From positions 62,001 to 126,000 of the forward strand of contig JAETQY010000005.1 in the NCBI GenBank assembly GCA_021770445.1: a stretch of DNA of 64,000 nucleotides, given 5' to 3'. The position numbers were made by a program, and so were the translations under genes. Shown piece after piece: positions 8,299-16,989 of this stretch. Position 1 is the first letter of the stretch. Each line of letters begins with the position of its first letter. The notes beneath the pieces are model-generated. The model was not told the origin of the DNA, searched no databases, and worked only from the letters and a program-made list of their open reading frames with translations. This stretch comes from Bacillota bacterium (GTDB taxonomy: Bacteria > Bacillota > Clostridia > Oscillospirales > Oscillospiraceae).

Positions 8299-9210
8299 CT
8301 ATCTCAGCTCCTCCACATCGTAAACGCGCCGCTCCCCCTCTCGGCGGATGCGGACTAGAAATCGAAACAATCCCTCCTCCAGCAGGGGGCGGTATAGCGG
8401 CCGACGCTCCAGGTCAGCCCTCCCCTCCCCGTGGGCAGTGGCCAGCAGGGTAACGCCGCACCCCGCCGCCGCCATCATGGCCTCCACGTCCGATCGGGCG
8501 GTGATCTCGTCCACCGCCAGTACCTGGGGGTTCATGGCCCGGAGGAGGAGCATCAGCCCCTGGGCCTTGGGGCAGCCCTCCGCCACGTCGGTACGGCGGC
8601 CCACCTCCAGCTGGGGCAGGCCGTTGTACATGGCGGCCACCTCCCCACGCTCGTCGGCCAGAGAGACCCGAAGGGGCAGGCATCCCTCCCCCTCGGACAC
8701 CGACCGGATCAGGTCCCGGAGAAGGGTGGTCTTACCCAGCCCGGGGGGTGCGAGAATCAGGGTATCGGCCAGCCGGCCCCCGGGACACAGCCTGTCCAGC
8801 ACTGGACCGGCCGCCCCCTTCACCTGCCGGGCGATGCGCAGATTGGCGGAGGAAATACACCGCAGGGCGTGGATTTCCCCCTCCCGCAGCACCGCTGTGC
8901 CGCATAGGCCGATGCGGTGGCCCCCCTCAAAGGTGAGATAGCCCCGGCGCACCTGGTCCAGCACCGTGTGGACGGAGGCCCCGCTGGCGATCTCCACCAG
9001 CCGCTCCAGCTCTGTGATCTCCACCGGCTCGCCGCCCAGGGGGCGCTCCGTCCCGTCGATCAGCGCTGTCATGGGCCAACCCGCCCGCAAACGCAGCTCC
9101 TCGGTCCTGGCCCGGTCCTCCTCTGGCAGGGCGAGGGCCTCCCGCCGCAGCCGCAGAGGCAGAGCCCGGACCGCCTGGACAAAGCTGTCCGCCGCTGTCA
9201 TCTGTGTCAT
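8299..9210 (-). CDS. spoIIIAA: Stage III sporulation protein AA (ATPase)
   Basis: A 303-residue secretion-type ATPase thought to power the mother cell-forespore channel. A Walker A motif APPGLGKTT lies at about residues 154-162 and a Walker B-like QVLAVDEI near 230. The frame is open to 9312, but I chose the ATG at 9210: AAAGG lies 12 nt upstream, and the longer form would run through a terminator and promoter. The first gene of spoIIIAA-AH. No clear sigma-E promoter could be confirmed. Confidence 0.9.
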   Translation of the reverse strand: MTQMTAADSFVQAVRALPLRLRREALALPEEDRARTEELRLRAGWPMTALIDGTERPLGGEPVEITELERLVEIASGASVHTVLDQVRRGYLTFEGGHRIGLCGTAVLREGEIHALRCISSANLRIARQVKGAAGPVLDRLCPGGRLADTLILAPPGLGKTTLLRDLIRSVSEGEGCLPLRVSLADERGEVAAMYNGLPQLEVGRRTDVAEGCPKAQGLMLLLRAMNPQVLAVDEITARSDVEAMMAAAGCGVTLLATAHGEGRADLERRPLYRPLLEEGLFRFLVRIRREGERRVYDVEELR

Positions 9211-9264
9211 ACCGTTCACCAGCCTTTGCCCTATCCTATGAGGACAAGCCGGGAGGTATGACAG

Positions 9265-9306
9265 CAAAAAAATATCAGCCTTGCGACATTTGTCGAAGGC
9301 TGATAT
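9265..9306 (-). terminator. Terminator for the leftward antisense RNA
   Basis: An inverted repeat (arms about 9272-9287 and 9291-9306, one mismatched pair) is followed on the minus strand by seven T residues. It would end a leftward transcript begun near 9522. On the plus strand the same dyad spans the peptide-gene promoter, so it might also act as an operator. Confidence 0.65.
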
Positions 9307-9309
9307 AAT
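9281..9309 (+). promoter_or_regulatory. Promoter of small peptide gene 1
   Basis: TTGCGA and TATAAT with a 17-nt spacer, embedded in the inverted repeat 9272-9306. It would start an mRNA near 9316 that ends at the 9450-9487 terminator, about 170 nt long. Confidence 0.7.
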
Positions 9310-9345
9310 CATTTCGGGTCCTTCCCCTGAAAGGGGGTGAATGTC

Positions 9346-9441
9346 TTGGATATTCTAGTCAATCTCTTTGTGTCGATCGGAGCGAGCATAATTGGCAATT
9401 ATGTGAGCAAATGGCTTGACCGGCACCGCAAGGACCCGTGA
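9346..9441 (+). CDS. Small hydrophobic peptide, possible type I toxin
   Basis: A 31-residue ORF starting with TTG (LDILVNLFVSIGASIIGNYV..., then SKWLDRHRKDP). The SD AAGGGGGTG lies 6 nt upstream and can pair with the preceding CCCCT to form a hairpin (9324-9336) that would hide the SD. The product has one membrane-spanning stretch and a charged tail, the general form of type I toxins. Its own promoter, its own terminator and an opposed promoter bracket it. Not a recognised named family; the toxin role is inferred from architecture. Confidence 0.6.
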   Translation: MDILVNLFVSIGASIIGNYVSKWLDRHRKDP

Positions 9442-9449
9442 GCCTAAAT

Positions 9450-9487
9450 GGGGACCCGGAGGACGGCACTCCTCCGGGTCCCCTTTT
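9450..9487 (+). terminator. Terminator of small peptide gene 1
   Basis: A 14-bp GC-rich stem (9450-9463 with 9470-9483) followed by TTTT, 9 bp past the peptide stop codon. Confidence 0.8.
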
Positions 9488-9528
9488 GCGTGTCTGCCTT
9501 GGTTCTAGTCAAACTCTTGGCAGTGGTT

Positions 9529-9557
9529 ATTATACCACCATTCCCTAGTATACGCAA
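9529..9557 (-). promoter_or_regulatory. Antisense promoter opposite small peptide gene 1
   Basis: On the minus strand TTGCGT and TATAAT are separated by 17 nt. Transcription from here would cross the whole small peptide gene and stop at 9265-9306, giving an RNA of about 255 nt complementary to the peptide mRNA. The early part contains TTCTAGTCAA, repeated just inside the peptide ORF (9353 and 9503). Confidence 0.65.
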
Positions 9558-9565
9558 GAGATATT

Positions 9566-9832
9566 TTAAACTCTCCCGCTCTTCAAAAAATCGCTGAACG
9601 CCTTCAAATCCTTCTTTGTCTCTTCCGGGAGCTGATCGTACTCCTGACCGGTGACCGCCCCCTCCAGGACGTACAAGTGCACCAGACAGACATTAGGGAA
9701 GGTCTCCTTCAGCTTGAAAAACGCCTTCTTGGAGCCCGCCTCCACCAGCTTCTCCGGGGAGTCGATGCCCACGGCGGTCAGCTTTCTGGCCATCTCCCGG
9801 CCGATATTCCGCATGGACGTCAGGTCCGGCAT
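9566..9832 (-). CDS. TfoX C-terminal domain protein
   Basis: An 88-residue protein made only of the TfoX/Sxy C-terminal domain. It shows a helix-hairpin-helix-like start (LTSMRNIGREMARKLTAVGI) and the family's KAFFKLKETFPNVCLVHLYVLEGAVTG core. In proteobacteria TfoX controls competence. In Clostridia these short proteins have no proven role. It follows serA by 13 nt and may be read with it. Confidence 0.8.
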   Translation of the reverse strand: MPDLTSMRNIGREMARKLTAVGIDSPEKLVEAGSKKAFFKLKETFPNVCLVHLYVLEGAVTGQEYDQLPEETKKDLKAFSDFLKSGRV

Positions 9833-9845
9833 ATTCCGCTCCCCC

Positions 9846-11018
9846 TCAGTGGTTCAGCACCCGGACCCGAATCATATTGGGGATGGCCCGCAGCTCCTCC
9901 ACCGCCTCCTCGGTGAGGCGGGTGTTCACGTCCACCATGGTATAGGCGTAGTCCTTTTTGGACTTGTTGGTCAGGTTCTCCACGTTGATGTGGTCGTCGG
10001 ATAAGACCCCCATGATCTGGGTCAACATACCGGGCACATTCCGGTGGATAAGGCAGATGCGGGCGATGCCGCTCCAGTCCTGGGAGACGTTGGGCAGGTT
10101 GACCGAGTTGGTGATGTTGCCGTTGAGGAGGTAGTCCTGGAGCTGGCGGGCGGCCATAACGGCGCAGTTCTCCTCGCTCTCCGGGGTGGAGGCCCCCAGG
10201 TGGGGCAGGGCGATCACGTTTTTGACGGTGGTGATCCGCTCGTCGGGGAAGTCGGTGACATACTTGGCCACCCGGCCCGACTCCAGGGCAGCGATCATAT
10301 CGTCGTCGTTGACCAGACCGCCCCGGGCCAGGTTGAGCACCCGGACCTGGCCCTTCATCTTTCCGATGGCCTCGGCGTTGATGAAGTCCTTGGTGGAGCT
10401 GTTGTAAGGAACGTGGATGGTGACGTAGTCGGACACCTTGTACAGCTCGTCCACATCCTTTACCACATGGACATGGCGGTCCAGCCGCAGCGCGGCATCC
10501 ACCGACAGGAAGGGGTCGTAGCCGTACACATCCATCCCCAGGTCCAGGGCAATGTTGCACACCAGGGCGCCGATGGCCCCCAGGCCGATGACCCCCAGGG
10601 TCTTTTTATACAGCTCCGGCCCGGCGAAGGCGGACTTGCCCTTCTCCACGGCGGCGGCCACGTCCACCTTGGGGGTGTGAGCCTGCTCCTGCACCCAGTC
10701 GGCCCCGCCCAGGATGTCCCGGGAGGCCACCAGCATGGCGGCGATGACCAGCTCCTTTACCGCATTGGCGTTGGCGCCGGGGGTATTGAATACGACGATC
10801 CCGCTCTCAGAGCAGCGGTCAATGGGGATGTTATTGGTGCCCGCCCCCGCCCGGGCGATGGCCCGGAGGGAGTCGGGGAACTGGTACTCGTGCATGGGGG
10901 CGGACCGGACCAGGATACCGTCCTCCTTTTCCAGATCGCTGCCCGTCTGGAACCGGGTGGGGTCCAGCTTGGACAGGCCCGCGGAGGAAATTTTGTTCAA
11001 TGTTTTGATACGGTACAT
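9846..11018 (-). CDS. serA: D-3-phosphoglycerate dehydrogenase
   Basis: A 390-residue enzyme oxidising 3-phosphoglycerate to 3-phosphohydroxypyruvate, the first step of serine synthesis. The NAD-binding GLGAIG motif is near residue 145. The catalytic Arg (NLARGGLVN), Glu (PDERI) and His (LPHLGAST) are all visible. An ACT domain closes the protein (about 318-390), consistent with amino-acid control and the short PGDH type. It sits downstream of serC and an ECF S-component gene in one operon. Confidence 0.94.
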   Translation of the reverse strand: MYRIKTLNKISSAGLSKLDPTRFQTGSDLEKEDGILVRSAPMHEYQFPDSLRAIARAGAGTNNIPIDRCSESGIVVFNTPGANANAVKELVIAAMLVASRDILGGADWVQEQAHTPKVDVAAAVEKGKSAFAGPELYKKTLGVIGLGAIGALVCNIALDLGMDVYGYDPFLSVDAALRLDRHVHVVKDVDELYKVSDYVTIHVPYNSSTKDFINAEAIGKMKGQVRVLNLARGGLVNDDDMIAALESGRVAKYVTDFPDERITTVKNVIALPHLGASTPESEENCAVMAARQLQDYLLNGNITNSVNLPNVSQDWSGIARICLIHRNVPGMLTQIMGVLSDDHINVENLTNKSKKDYAYTMVDVNTRLTEEAVEELRAIPNMIRVRVLNH

Positions 11019-11033
11019 GTTAATTACCTCGAA

Positions 11034-11555
11034 TCAGTTATGAATCATCCGCTCCTTGAGGCCCACACCGTCCAGGGCGGGGGCAATCACCAGGAAGAGG
11101 GCGCCGCTGCCGATGCCCTGGACCAGGGTACCCAGGAATTGAGGGGCAAAGGCGGCCATGGTGCCGGCCATAGCGCAGTTATAGAGGGCATAGGCGGTGG
11201 GGGAAAACAGCCCGGCGATGACAATAGCCGCCAGATTGCGCCGACACAGGAGCTTTCCGCCCTTGTTGGTAAAGAACAGCACGATGGCCGCCTTGATGAC
11301 CACGGTGGCCGGCGCCCATATGGCGGCGGCGGAAAGCACATCAGCCAGCCCCGCGCCGATGGCGGCGGCCGCGGCTGCGTAGGGGACGGGGAGCAGGCAG
11401 GCCGCCAGGTAGATTAGGGTGTCCCCCAGGTGGATGTAGCCGCCGGTACCGGGGATGGGGATATGGAGCATGTAGGCCGTCATCACCGTGATGGCCGCGG
11501 CGAACAGGGCGGCAGTGACCAGATTTACGACCATCAGGTGTAATTTCCTGGACAT
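11034..11555 (-). CDS. ECF transporter S-component (substrate unknown)
   Basis: A 173-residue membrane protein with about five to six helices and the S-component pattern PGTGGYIHLGDTLIYLAACLLP, where the HLGD loop is typical of ECF substrate-binding subunits. It resembles the TIGR04002 group. No energising EcfAA'T genes are nearby, so it should use a shared ECF module. Its place between serC and serA suggests a substrate tied to serine or PLP chemistry, but that is inference only. Confidence 0.75.
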   Translation of the reverse strand: MSRKLHLMVVNLVTAALFAAAITVMTAYMLHIPIPGTGGYIHLGDTLIYLAACLLPVPYAAAAAAIGAGLADVLSAAAIWAPATVVIKAAIVLFFTNKGGKLLCRRNLAAIVIAGLFSPTAYALYNCAMAGTMAAFAPQFLGTLVQGIGSGALFLVIAPALDGVGLKERMIHN

Positions 11556-11578
11556 AGGATCGTCTTCTTTCTTTAAAA

Positions 11579-12664
11579 TCAGTTATTCTTGTCAAAGGAG
11601 CGGATAAAGTCGCACAGCTTCTCCACGCCCTCCACCGGCATGGCGTTGTAGACGGAGGCCCGCATCCCGCCAGTGAGGCGGTGGCCCTTCAGGTTGACGA
11701 AACCGGCCTGGGCGGCCTCCTGGACAAATTTGGCGTCCAGGTCCTCGTCCCCGGTACGGAAGGTGACGTTCATCCCCGACCGGGAGTCCTTGTCCGCGTG
11801 GAGGCGGAAAAGCCGGGAGTTCTCCAGGGTGTCATAGAGCATACCGGCCCGCTGCCACTTCAGCTTCTCCATCCCGGCCACCCCGCCGTTCTCGGCCACC
11901 CAGTCCAAGGTAAGGCCCAGCATGTAGATGCACCAGCAGGGAGGCGTGTTGTACATGGAGTCCTTGTCGATCATAGTCTTGTAGTTCATCATGAGGGGGG
12001 TATAGGGCAGCTCATGGCCCTGGAGGCCGTCCTTGATGATAACCACCGTCAGCCCGGCGGGGGCCATATTCTTCTGGGCCCCGGCGTAGATGATACCGAA
12101 TTTGGACACCTCCACTGGCATGGACAGGATATCGGAGGACATGTCGCATACCAGGGGGACGTCCCCCGTCTGGGGCACATAGTCCCACTCGGTGCCGAAG
12201 ATGGTGTTGTTGGCGCAGTAGTAGAAGTAGCTGGCCTCGCTGTCCAGCTTCAGCCCCTCCTGCCGGGGAATATAGCTGTGGTTGCGGTCAGCTGTGTCAC
12301 AGGCCAGGCTGATCTGGCCGTACTTCCTGGCCTCCTTGCAGGCCAGGCCGGAAAAATTGCCGGTGACGGCGTAGTTGGCCTTCCCCGTCTTGCTAATCAG
12401 GTTCAGGGGGATCATGGAGAACTGTCCAGAGGCTCCGGTCTGGAGAAACAGGATATGATAATCCTCTGGGACGTTCATCAGCCGGCGCAGCTTGTCCTGA
12501 GTCTCCTGGAAGATGTCCATAAACATCTTAGATCGGTGGCTCATCTCCATCACGGACATGCCGCAGCCCCGGTAGTTGGTGATCTCTGCTCCGGCCCGTT
12601 CCAGCACGGACAGCGGGAGCACGGAGGGCCCGGCGGCAAAGTTGTAGACGCGGGAGTTGTTCAT
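11579..12664 (-). CDS. serC: Phosphoserine aminotransferase
   Basis: A 361-residue PLP enzyme of the second serine-biosynthesis step (phosphohydroxypyruvate plus glutamate to phosphoserine). The family start VYNFAAGPSVLPLSVLERA, the MEMSHRSK motif and the PLP-lysine region YAGAQKNMAPAG are all present. The end matches the family (RASVYNAMPVEGVEKLCDFI). First gene of a serC, ECF-S, serA, tfoX-C operon; a phosphoserine phosphatase is not in the window. Confidence 0.95.
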   Translation of the reverse strand: MNNSRVYNFAAGPSVLPLSVLERAGAEITNYRGCGMSVMEMSHRSKMFMDIFQETQDKLRRLMNVPEDYHILFLQTGASGQFSMIPLNLISKTGKANYAVTGNFSGLACKEARKYGQISLACDTADRNHSYIPRQEGLKLDSEASYFYYCANNTIFGTEWDYVPQTGDVPLVCDMSSDILSMPVEVSKFGIIYAGAQKNMAPAGLTVVIIKDGLQGHELPYTPLMMNYKTMIDKDSMYNTPPCWCIYMLGLTLDWVAENGGVAGMEKLKWQRAGMLYDTLENSRLFRLHADKDSRSGMNVTFRTGDEDLDAKFVQEAAQAGFVNLKGHRLTGGMRASVYNAMPVEGVEKLCDFIRSFDKNN

Positions 12665-12691
12665 AAGAGAGAGCCCCTTTCTGCACTAAAA

Positions 12692-12731
12692 ATAGAAACT
12701 GCCGCACCACGGGGGTGTGGCAGTTTTCTAT
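12692..12731 (-). terminator. Terminator between pepD and serC
   Basis: A long inverted repeat (ATAGAAACTGCC paired with GGCAGTTTTCTAT) is followed on the minus strand by ATTTTTAG. It lies downstream of pepD and just upstream of the serC start. It may end pepD transcripts or act as a leader attenuator for serC. Confidence 0.65.
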
Positions 12732-12780
12732 TATATCCTCAGGGAGGGGGGGTGTCAATGGGCAAAGGGGGAAAAGACGC

Positions 12781-14229
12781 TCACTTGCTCCGCTTGAGCA
12801 GCTCGCAGGTCAGCTCGTAGGCTAGCTTGGTGGAGGGCACGCTCAGCCGCTCCTTGACCGAGTGGACATCGTGGAGCTCCGGTCCCATGGACACCGCGTC
12901 CAGGCCGGGGATCTTCTCAATGAACAGCCCGCACTCCAGGCCGCCGTGGGTGGCCTCGATCTTCCCCTCCCGGCCGCTCACCGCCTTCCAGGCGGCCAGC
13001 ACGTCCTCCCGCAGGGCGGACTGCCGGGCGTACTGCCAGCCGGGGTAGTCGCTCCGCTCGGACACGGTGCCGCCGCCCATCTCCAGGATGGCCCGCAGCC
13101 GCTGGACCAGCATGGCCTTCTGAGATGCGATACAGGAGCGGACCGAGATACTGAAATGCAGGCCGTCCGCCTCCATCCCCATGACTCCTAAGTTCAGGGA
13201 GGTCTGCACCAGGCCGTGGAAGTCCACGTTCATGGCCTGGACCCCCTGGGGAATGACCAGCAGGGCACGCAGGATGTGCTCCGTGGCCGCCGGGGACAGG
13301 GCCCCGTCCAGCTCCCGCTTCTCACAGCACAGGGCAATGCCGTCGTCCACCCCGGTGTACTCGTTTTTCAGCACGCCGTCAAACTCCCTGACAAAGGCCT
13401 CGAAGTCCCCCTCCCGGCCGGCGGGCACCGCCACCAGGGCGTCGTTCCGGGAGCAGATCACGTTGTCAAACTTTCCGCCCCGGATATCACTCACCCGCAG
13501 GCCAGGGACACGCTCCATGGCGCTATACAGCGCCCGGCCCATCGCCTGGTTGGCGGAGGCCCGGCCCCGGTGGATGTCGCCGCCCGAGTGGCCGCCCAGC
13601 AGGCCGGACAGGGTAAGTGTATAGCCGGTCTCGCCGCTCAGCGGCTCCTGCTTTCCGGGCAGGAAGCAGTCCAGCCGCACGCCGCCGGCGCAGGAGACGG
13701 TAAAGACTCCCTCCTCCTCCGAGTCCAGGTTGACCAGCTTCTTTCCCTTCAGGTCGGAGCAGTCCAGGGCGAAGGCCCCGTCCATGCCCACCTCCTCATC
13801 TACGGTGAACACCGCCTCCAGGGGGGGGTGGGGCAGGCTGTCGTCGGCCAGAATGGCCAGGATCATAGCCACAGCGATGCCGTTGTCCCCGCCCAGGGAG
13901 GTCCTGTCCGCCCAGACCCACTCCCCGTCGGTGCGCAGGTCCAGCCCCTCCCTGGCCATATCCTTGGGGCAGTCCTCCGTCTTGACGCACACCATGTCGA
14001 TGTGCCCCTGGAGGATCACAGCCTCCGCCCCCTCGTAGCCGGGAGAGGCCTCCTTCCAGATGACCACGTTGTTGACCTCGTCCTGCCGCCAGCGCAGGCC
14101 CAGCTCCTGGGCAAAGGAGACGCACAGGTCGCTGATCTGCTTGGTGTTGTGGCTGCCGTGGGGGACGGCGCACAGCTTCTCAAAGTAATCGAATACCGCC
14201 TTGGGCTCCAGCCCGGATAACACTGCCAT
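12781..14229 (-). CDS. pepD: Aminoacyl-histidine dipeptidase (M20)
   Basis: A 482-residue cytosolic zinc dipeptidase of the PepD type, cleaving Xaa-His and other dipeptides. Metal and catalytic motifs are in order: LQGHIDMVC (about 70-79), then the bridging Asp in LGGDNG, then DEEVGMDGA (about 143-151) with the catalytic Glu pair. The C-terminal ELHDVHSVKERL motif (near 457) supplies a further ligand. Length is typical. It has a hairpin on each side and appears monocistronic. Confidence 0.93.
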   Translation of the reverse strand: MAVLSGLEPKAVFDYFEKLCAVPHGSHNTKQISDLCVSFAQELGLRWRQDEVNNVVIWKEASPGYEGAEAVILQGHIDMVCVKTEDCPKDMAREGLDLRTDGEWVWADRTSLGGDNGIAVAMILAILADDSLPHPPLEAVFTVDEEVGMDGAFALDCSDLKGKKLVNLDSEEEGVFTVSCAGGVRLDCFLPGKQEPLSGETGYTLTLSGLLGGHSGGDIHRGRASANQAMGRALYSAMERVPGLRVSDIRGGKFDNVICSRNDALVAVPAGREGDFEAFVREFDGVLKNEYTGVDDGIALCCEKRELDGALSPAATEHILRALLVIPQGVQAMNVDFHGLVQTSLNLGVMGMEADGLHFSISVRSCIASQKAMLVQRLRAILEMGGGTVSERSDYPGWQYARQSALREDVLAAWKAVSGREGKIEATHGGLECGLFIEKIPGLDAVSMGPELHDVHSVKERLSVPSTKLAYELTCELLKRSK

Positions 14230-14247
14230 ATTGCTTCCTCCTTACTA

Positions 14248-14276
14248 AAAGCCCGCCCCGCCTGAGGCGGGGCGGG
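14248..14276 (-). terminator. Terminator of the DUF3798 ABC operon
   Basis: A 12-13-bp GC stem (GCCCGCCCCGCC and its complement) followed on the minus strand by TTTTAG, about 20 bp past the last gene of the transporter operon. Confidence 0.8.
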
Positions 14277-14295
14277 CAATTTTGCTGATTTTGTC

Positions 14296-14793
14296 TCAGG
14301 CGACGGCGTCGCCCTCCATACCCAGATCCTCGCCCATGCCGAACTCGTCGCCGATGTTGGGCTCCTCCTCGCTGGAGTCCTCCGGCTCGGGGGCGGGGAT
14401 GAACTCCGTCATCCAGGCCTCCTCGGGCAGCCCGGCCAGCAGGGCGGGCAGGTTGACGATGATGCCGTCCATATTGTAGGGCAGCTTCAGGTCAATCTCC
14501 TCCACCCGGGGCTCGTCGCCCTTCTTTTCGATGACCTCCACGGTCATGTGGAAGCTCTGGCCCATGCAGGTGGCCATGTCGCGCTCCCGCTTGGCCAGCT
14601 TGATGACCTCATCCTCTCCGGGTACGGTGATGTTGACCCGCTCAAAGGATTTGTACTCCTGGCCCTGGTAGTCCTCAATAGTCTTGTTGTCCAGATAGAT
14701 GGTATGGCCTCGGCCGACGACCATCATCACCGCGCCCAGGGCGACGCAGAGGGCCACAGCGGCCAGGCGGATCAGGAGTGCCTTCTTCTTCAC
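14296..14793 (-). CDS. Membrane-anchored protein of the DUF3798 transporter operon
   Basis: A 165-residue protein with one N-terminal membrane helix (about 8-25) and a mixed alpha/beta exported domain, ending in an acidic Glu/Asp-rich tail with Met-Gly-rich repeats. The start is GTG and overlaps the permease stop (GTGA). It resembles the DUF6672-type accessory protein often found last in DUF3798 ABC operons; the family name is from memory. Function unknown; an accessory to substrate capture is possible. Confidence 0.6.
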   Translation of the reverse strand: MKKKALLIRLAAVALCVALGAVMMVVGRGHTIYLDNKTIEDYQGQEYKSFERVNITVPGEDEVIKLAKRERDMATCMGQSFHMTVEVIEKKGDEPRVEEIDLKLPYNMDGIIVNLPALLAGLPEEAWMTEFIPAPEPEDSSEEEPNIGDEFGMGEDLGMEGDAVA

Positions 14794-15908
14794 GCCTGAA
14801 CGCCCCCTTCCTTCTGGGCCTGAGCCAGCAGCGCGCCGCCCTGGCTCTTGGCCCGGCGCTTCTTGATCTCATACATCACCAGCGCCAGGGTGATGACCCC
14901 GTAGGACACGAACACCCGGAAGTACTCGCCGATCATGGCGTCGCCGGTGATGGCGATACCCGCCCGGGGAGCCACGATGAACATGGTGTGGAACAGGATC
15001 ACGCCCAGGAACACGTTTCCAATGGAGGCCTTCTCCACGCTGGCCCCTCCCACCAGCAGGGCGGCGATGCAGAACATGCCGGTCTGGGTGTGGGCGGTGT
15101 AGGTGGCGAAGTTGCCTAAATTCTGCAGGTAGATGATCTGGCCAAAGCCTGCGAATACGGTGGAAATGATAATGGAAATGATGCGGGTCCGGTCCACATT
15201 GATACCCGCGGCCCGGGCCACCTCCATGTCCTGGCCCACCGCCCGCATGTCCTGGCCCAGCTTGGTGCGCCGGAACCAGATGATGAACAGGCACAGCACG
15301 GCGATGATAATGAAGTTCAGCACCGGGATCTTCACACCGTAGGGCCTGGGGGCGATCAGGTTGTCCAGGCACTGGCGCATACTGGTCAGGTTCACGGTGG
15401 TGCGGATGCCGAAGCCTCTGGGCAGGCGGACGGAGGCGTGTATAATGGGGATAACGGAACCCATCAGGAAGAGCACCACCAGCTGATAAAGGCCGCCCAC
15501 AAAGTAGTTCATCATATAGCCCAGGATCATCTCACGGCCCTTTGCCATATTCATCAGCTTGCCGCACATCAGGCCCAGCAGGACGGACAGGGGGATGGAC
15601 AGGAGCATGGCAAGCACCACGCCGGGGATGCCCCAGATCTGCCAGTCGGTGACGAAGATCAGGGCGATCTGTCCGGCCATGGCCCCCAGGGTCATGCCGA
15701 AGTTCAGGCCCATACCCGCCATGATGGGGATGAGCAGGCTGAGGATCAGGAAAATGTTCCGGCCCATACGGTTGACGATCTCGTTGAGCAGGTGGCCGGG
15801 GGAAAGGTCGGCCAGAGGGTAGCAGATCACGCAGATGATAATGAACATCAGCGGCACCAGGTTGTTCTGCAGGAAGTCGAAACCGTTAAAACTCTTTTTC
15901 ATCTTCAT
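14790..15908 (-). CDS. ABC transporter permease (BPD_transp_2 type)
   Basis: A 372-residue permease with about eight to ten membrane helices, of the branched-chain amino acid/ribose type. The MAGMGLNFGMTLGAMAGQIA segment and the EAA-like region AAGINVDRTRIISIIIST are visible. It overlaps the upstream permease gene by 4 nt and the downstream accessory gene by 4 nt. It should pair with the neighbouring permease as a heterodimeric channel. Confidence 0.87.
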   Translation of the reverse strand: MKMKKSFNGFDFLQNNLVPLMFIIICVICYPLADLSPGHLLNEIVNRMGRNIFLILSLLIPIMAGMGLNFGMTLGAMAGQIALIFVTDWQIWGIPGVVLAMLLSIPLSVLLGLMCGKLMNMAKGREMILGYMMNYFVGGLYQLVVLFLMGSVIPIIHASVRLPRGFGIRTTVNLTSMRQCLDNLIAPRPYGVKIPVLNFIIIAVLCLFIIWFRRTKLGQDMRAVGQDMEVARAAGINVDRTRIISIIISTVFAGFGQIIYLQNLGNFATYTAHTQTGMFCIAALLVGGASVEKASIGNVFLGVILFHTMFIVAPRAGIAITGDAMIGEYFRVFVSYGVITLALVMYEIKKRRAKSQGGALLAQAQKEGGVQA

Positions 15909-16975
15909 TTCGCTCCCTCCGTCTTTCTGGTCAGGGCGTAGACCACCATGCCGTTGGAGACGATGATCCGGATGACCTCGCTCACGTCAGTGTGGATCAG
16001 GGCGGTGATTACGGTGGGCGTCATGGTGACCAGGCCCTGGAACAGGATGGTTCCGATAACCACGTTGCTGATCGACGCCTTGTTCACCGACGCGCCGCCG
16101 ATGAGGACGGCCGCTACCGCGGGCATGGTCATATTCATGGGGGCCGTGTAGAGCTGCACGAAGCCGAAGCCCTGCTGGTAGACCAGAACGCCCACAGCGC
16201 CCAGCCAGGTGGACAAAATCACCGACAGCATCCGGATCCGGTCCACATTGATGCCGGAGGCCTTGGCGAAGGTGGGATTGGAGCCCACAGCGGTCATCGC
16301 CGTGCCGGTCTTGGTGTGGAGGAAGGCCCACATCAGAAAGGCCAGCAGGGCGAAGAACAGGATGGACCCTGTGGGGATCACCAGATTGATCCCCAAGGGA
16401 TTCAGGTCGATTTTCAGGAAGTCGGCGAGGACGCCCGCGTAGAAGCTGTCCAGAGCGAACATGTTCCGCAGTCCCACGCCGGTGTAGGCCATGACGATAG
16501 AGGGGTGCTTGTAGGGGATCACCAGCCACATGATACACATGAAGGACACGGAGGAGAGGCCCACATAGGTGGCCACCATCATCTCGCCGCCCTTGATTTT
16601 GTTCAGCAGCGCGCCGTAGCCGCCGCCGAAGAGGATGGCGAAGGGGGTGGACACCACAATAGCCATCACAAAGCTCATGGGCCCGGTAAAGCCCATCTCA
16701 ATGGCCAGCGTGCCCCCCAGCAGGCCCGCCAGAACGCCCAGAGGGATGCCGAAGTTCAGTCCGCAGCCCGAGTGGATCATGGGCACCATGGCCAGCACCA
16801 ACACGGCGTTCCAGCTGAAGCGGTTGACCACATTTGTAAACTGGGTGGTCAGGTCGGACCCGGTAAGCGGAGCCATGATAAACAGGACCAGGAGGAAGCC
16901 GCCGATAATCAGCCGGGGATAGCCCATCTTTTTGAGCCAGTATTGCAATCCGATTGCATACGCAGGTTGCTCCAT
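15905..16975 (-). CDS. ABC transporter permease (BPD_transp_2 type)
   Basis: A 356-residue polytopic permease related to its downstream partner (compare SGCGLNFGIPLGVLAGLLGG and ASGINVDRIRMLSVILST with the partner's equivalents). The parallel motifs point to an old duplication. It starts 14 bp after the ATPase gene. Substrate unknown; neighbours imply uptake rather than export. Confidence 0.87.
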   Translation of the reverse strand: MEQPAYAIGLQYWLKKMGYPRLIIGGFLLVLFIMAPLTGSDLTTQFTNVVNRFSWNAVLVLAMVPMIHSGCGLNFGIPLGVLAGLLGGTLAIEMGFTGPMSFVMAIVVSTPFAILFGGGYGALLNKIKGGEMMVATYVGLSSVSFMCIMWLVIPYKHPSIVMAYTGVGLRNMFALDSFYAGVLADFLKIDLNPLGINLVIPTGSILFFALLAFLMWAFLHTKTGTAMTAVGSNPTFAKASGINVDRIRMLSVILSTWLGAVGVLVYQQGFGFVQLYTAPMNMTMPAVAAVLIGGASVNKASISNVVIGTILFQGLVTMTPTVITALIHTDVSEVIRIIVSNGMVVYALTRKTEGAK

Positions 16976-16989
16976 ATCGTCTCTCCTCC

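Noticed and set aside
9211-9275. Sigma-E-type promoter for spoIIIAA
   Set aside because: A GATATT and a CATAC occur upstream on the minus strand, but only about 10 nt apart, too close for the usual sigma-E spacing, so it was not listed.
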